Source: CAZHOV01 sp964534315 (GTDB lineage: Bacteria > Bacteroidota > Bacteroidia > Chitinophagales > Saprospiraceae). Taken from it: DNA of 7,806 nt. The notes under the pieces are model-generated. The model was not told where the DNA came from and made no database searches. It was given only the letters and a program-made list of their open reading frames with translations. Positions within the stretch are counted from its first letter, which is position 1; each line of letters opens with the position of its first letter. The stretch lies in contig CAZHOV010000220.1 in the NCBI GenBank assembly GCA_964534315.1, positions 1-7,806 on the forward strand, in the 5' to 3' direction. The position numbers and the translations under genes were made by a program. Of this stretch, positions 7,101-7,806 are shown one piece after another.

Positions 7101-7509
7101 TGGAAGTGGAAATGGTATTATTGCGGGAGATTTAAAAAACTTCCGAATGGATCATCCGGAGCAAGAAGACAAAGAAATCTGGTATGCCTGTATTGAAGGG
7201 CCTGAAGCGGCTGCTTATGAGAGAGGGACGGCAACGTTAGAAAATGGAGAAGCCACGATCACCTTTTCCGAGACTTTCCAGATCGTTGCCAATCCCGAAA
7301 CGATGACCGTTATTTTAACGCCATTATCTGCTGATTCAAAAGGAATGGCGGTGATAGAAAAAACAGCGACAGGCTTTAAGGTCAAAGAGTTGATGAGTGG
7401 AGAGGGTACTTATGAATTTGACTGGGAAGTGAAGTGTGTACGTAAGGGATATGAAGACTACAAAGCCATCAGAGAAAAGAAGGATTACCAAACTCAACCA
7501 TTAAGATAA
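4168..7509 (+). CDS. Secreted fibre-like repeat protein
   Basis: A 1113-aa exported protein of unknown function. A signal peptide (residues 1-20, cut expected at VQA/Q) leads into an N-terminal domain (about 21-133) beginning QSFKYQGIARSDG and ending LSVPYALYAERA, a module common at the start of large Bacteroidota surface and tail-fibre-like proteins. About 25 repeats of 26-30 residues follow (about 145-835), with consensus LxLxGxxLSIxNGNxVTLPD. Units opening with DNQ/DSQ/DDQ often alternate with units opening with TNELQ/TNEIQ, giving a higher-order period near 55 residues. Strand-turn spacing and abundant Asn/Gly/Asp suggest a beta-solenoid or trimeric beta-fibre. Next come GNVGIGTSSP (847-856), as seen in tail-fibre-like proteins, and a region with two related GPNG blocks (about 865-990). 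A C-terminal domain (992-1113) opens FRMDHPEQEDKEIWYACIEGPE, similar to a conserved domain ending many such fibres. There is no T9SS sorting motif and no recognisable S74 self-cleaving chaperone. A likely role is adhesion or an extracellular filament, which is inferred. The ATG is chosen because it directly precedes the signal peptide. Confidence 0.88.
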   Translation: MKRVFLLFLFVFFQFLMVQAQTVPQSFKYQGIARSDGEVITGSIGLQLSIRIDDPSGAVVYQERHFPETNDFGVFSVNVGEGIMTLGTFSDIDWGMGIFFLEVELDPNGGASFETLGTSQILSVPYALYAERASFTDNVADPDSTNELQNIEINGDQLTITNGNTITLPPDTDDQELMLNGAELSITDGNAVTLPDDSDTNEIQELELNDNTLSITGGNEVSLPPVTDNQTLDISGDELSISNGNTVTIPDASTTNEIQELSLDNNVLSISDGNAVTLPPGLDNQVLEINGADLSISNGNTVTLPDDSNVNELQSLDLNGDQLSISDGNVITLPPDSDEQVLSLTNSVLSISNGNMVNLPPDNDEQTLSLTGGTLSISNGNSITLPDESPTNELQNLTLNNSILSISGGNQVILPQGSDNQTLDLDGDQLSILDGNTVTLPDASATNELQDLILTNNILSISDGNQITLPLGTDSQTLDLTGDQLSISNGNVLTLPDVSSTNELQNLSLANNVLSISDGNQVTLPQDLDSQTLTVSGDQLSISNGNAVTLPDADDENELQSLDLSGGVLSISGGNSVTLPADTDNQTLTLDGLELSIEDGNSVLLPADNDDQELTLNGADLSIENGNTITLPDASATNELQDLAISGDTLSITGGNEIIVPDGSATNELQDLVLAGDTLSITGGNEIIVPDGSSTNELQDLVLAGDTLSITGGNEIIVPDGSSTNELQDLVLAGDTLSITGGNEIIVPDADSTNELQHLMLINDTLSIENGNSVVLPSFVDTDDQTLFVNGADLSIENGNTVTLPDASIFNEIQDLSLNGNILQITNGQGVTLAWTIDGSDVYRNFGNVGIGTSSPTRDLTVRTDILSQNSSGFDRTLITTNTDDAGYIRAYGPNGNSNVEITSNLFEDNHGWLGIFNSAGLDRTTLTVRSTGEGFMRTLGPNGSLNVVVSSTTGNANNGALAVFDAFGNEQASIIIDGSGNGIIAGDLKNFRMDHPEQEDKEIWYACIEGPEAAAYERGTATLENGEATITFSETFQIVANPETMTVILTPLSADSKGMAVIEKTATGFKVKELMSGEGTYEFDWEVKCVRKGYEDYKAIREKKDYQTQPLR
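4606..6672 (+). repeat. Coding repeat tract, about 25 units of 78-90 bp
   Basis: The tract encodes the LSIxNGNxVTLP repeats of the fibre protein. Most units have diverged at the DNA level while keeping the protein pattern, showing long-term selection on the fold. Unit lengths are all multiples of three, so gains or losses of a unit keep the frame. Confidence 0.9.
6082..6429 (+). repeat. Four near-identical 87-bp tandem units inside the fibre gene
   Basis: Units at 6082-6168, 6169-6255, 6256-6342 and 6343-6429 each encode a 29-residue ELQDL-x-GDTLSITGGNEIIVPD block. The second and third units differ at only three bases, all silent. This is far closer than the other units of the tract and points to recent duplication or gene conversion. 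Confidence 0.95.
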
Positions 7510-7516
7510 TAGAGCC

Positions 7517-7806
7517 ATGAAGCAGTTATTAATACTACCCTTGTTTTTACTTACCATTTTTTCGTTACATGCTCAGCTAGAGCTAACCCGCGATGTCATT
7601 GGTTCGGCGGGAGATCATTTTGAGCAGGGCGATCTGGAGTTGATCTGGACGATGGGAGAAGTGCTGACGGCGACGCATCAGGAAGCGAATTTGTTGCTCA
7701 CCGAAGGCTTTCACCAGCGGGAGAAGATCATTACAAGTACCAAAGAAATCAATTTTGATTTTCCTATTGGTGTTTATCCGAACCCTACCGATGCATGGAT
7801 TATGAT
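7517..7806 (+). CDS. Small exported protein with T9SS sorting motif (partial, cut at right edge)
   Basis: The first 96 codons of an open frame reach the window end. It begins MKQLLILPLFLLTIFSLHAQ, a clear signal peptide with expected cleavage after HA. A short mature region follows (ELTRDVIGSAGDHFEQGDLELIWTMG is residues 22-47, key residues Gly33, Trp44, Gly47), with a later TEGFHQ (63-68). At 86-90 VYPNP opens a type IX secretion C-terminal sorting domain, so the protein is probably 130-150 aa and exported through the outer membrane. Small proteins with this SxGG...LxWTxGE...LTEGFHQ...YPNP layout are common in Bacteroidota and have no known function. The start lies 7 bp after the stop of the fibre gene, implying one transcript. 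The fibre protein lacks its own sorting motif, so a partnership is conceivable but unproven. Confidence 0.85.
   Translation, partial: MKQLLILPLFLLTIFSLHAQLELTRDVIGSAGDHFEQGDLELIWTMGEVLTATHQEANLLLTEGFHQREKIITSTKEINFDFPIGVYPNPTDAWIM

Overview
The window looks like a chromosomal fragment of a member of the Bacteroidota, probably a Saprospiria- or Cytophagia-like marine or environmental lineage. The evidence is a PYNPT-like type IX secretion (T9SS) C-terminal sorting motif in the last gene, the lack of Shine-Dalgarno sequences before most starts, moderate to low GC, and protein families typical of this phylum: a VirE_N-type primase-polymerase, an S41 protease, and a repeat protein with the Bacteroidota 'FKYQGIAR...SVPYALYAERA' N-terminal domain. 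The exact genus cannot be read from the sequence.

Left part (1-1893): the leader-proximal end of a CRISPR array runs off the left edge. One complete 37-nt repeat, one 35-nt spacer and the distal half of the next repeat are visible. It is followed by an AT-rich stretch of about 305 bp that is the likely leader. Then, all on the minus strand and pointing at the array, come a cas2 gene with an N-terminal extension and a gene for a CRISPR-associated primase-polymerase (CAPP, VirE_N/AEP superfamily). The stop codon of the CAPP gene abuts the cas2 start. Together these form part of a spacer-acquisition module. No cas1, reverse transcriptase or effector gene is visible, so those must lie beyond the left edge, elsewhere in the genome, or be absent.

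Middle (1894-3768): a tandem array of 27 seven-base units sits directly against the CAPP start codon, and an inverted copy of it lies against the stop of the next gene. That gene encodes a complete S41-family C-terminal processing protease (minus strand) with an intact Ser-Lys-Gln catalytic set. All three minus-strand genes are co-oriented, so the heptamer array occupies the whole 5' region of the CAPP-cas2 operon.

Right part (3769-7806): a 399-bp AT-rich divergent intergenic region separates the protease from a plus-strand gene for a 1113-residue secreted fibre-like protein. It has a signal peptide, a Bacteroidota N-terminal domain, about 25 beta-rich repeats of 26-30 residues, a tail-fibre-like region and a conserved C-terminal domain. 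Seven bases after its stop begins a small exported protein with a T9SS sorting motif, cut by the right edge. The two plus-strand genes probably form one surface/secretion transcription unit, unrelated to the CRISPR module.
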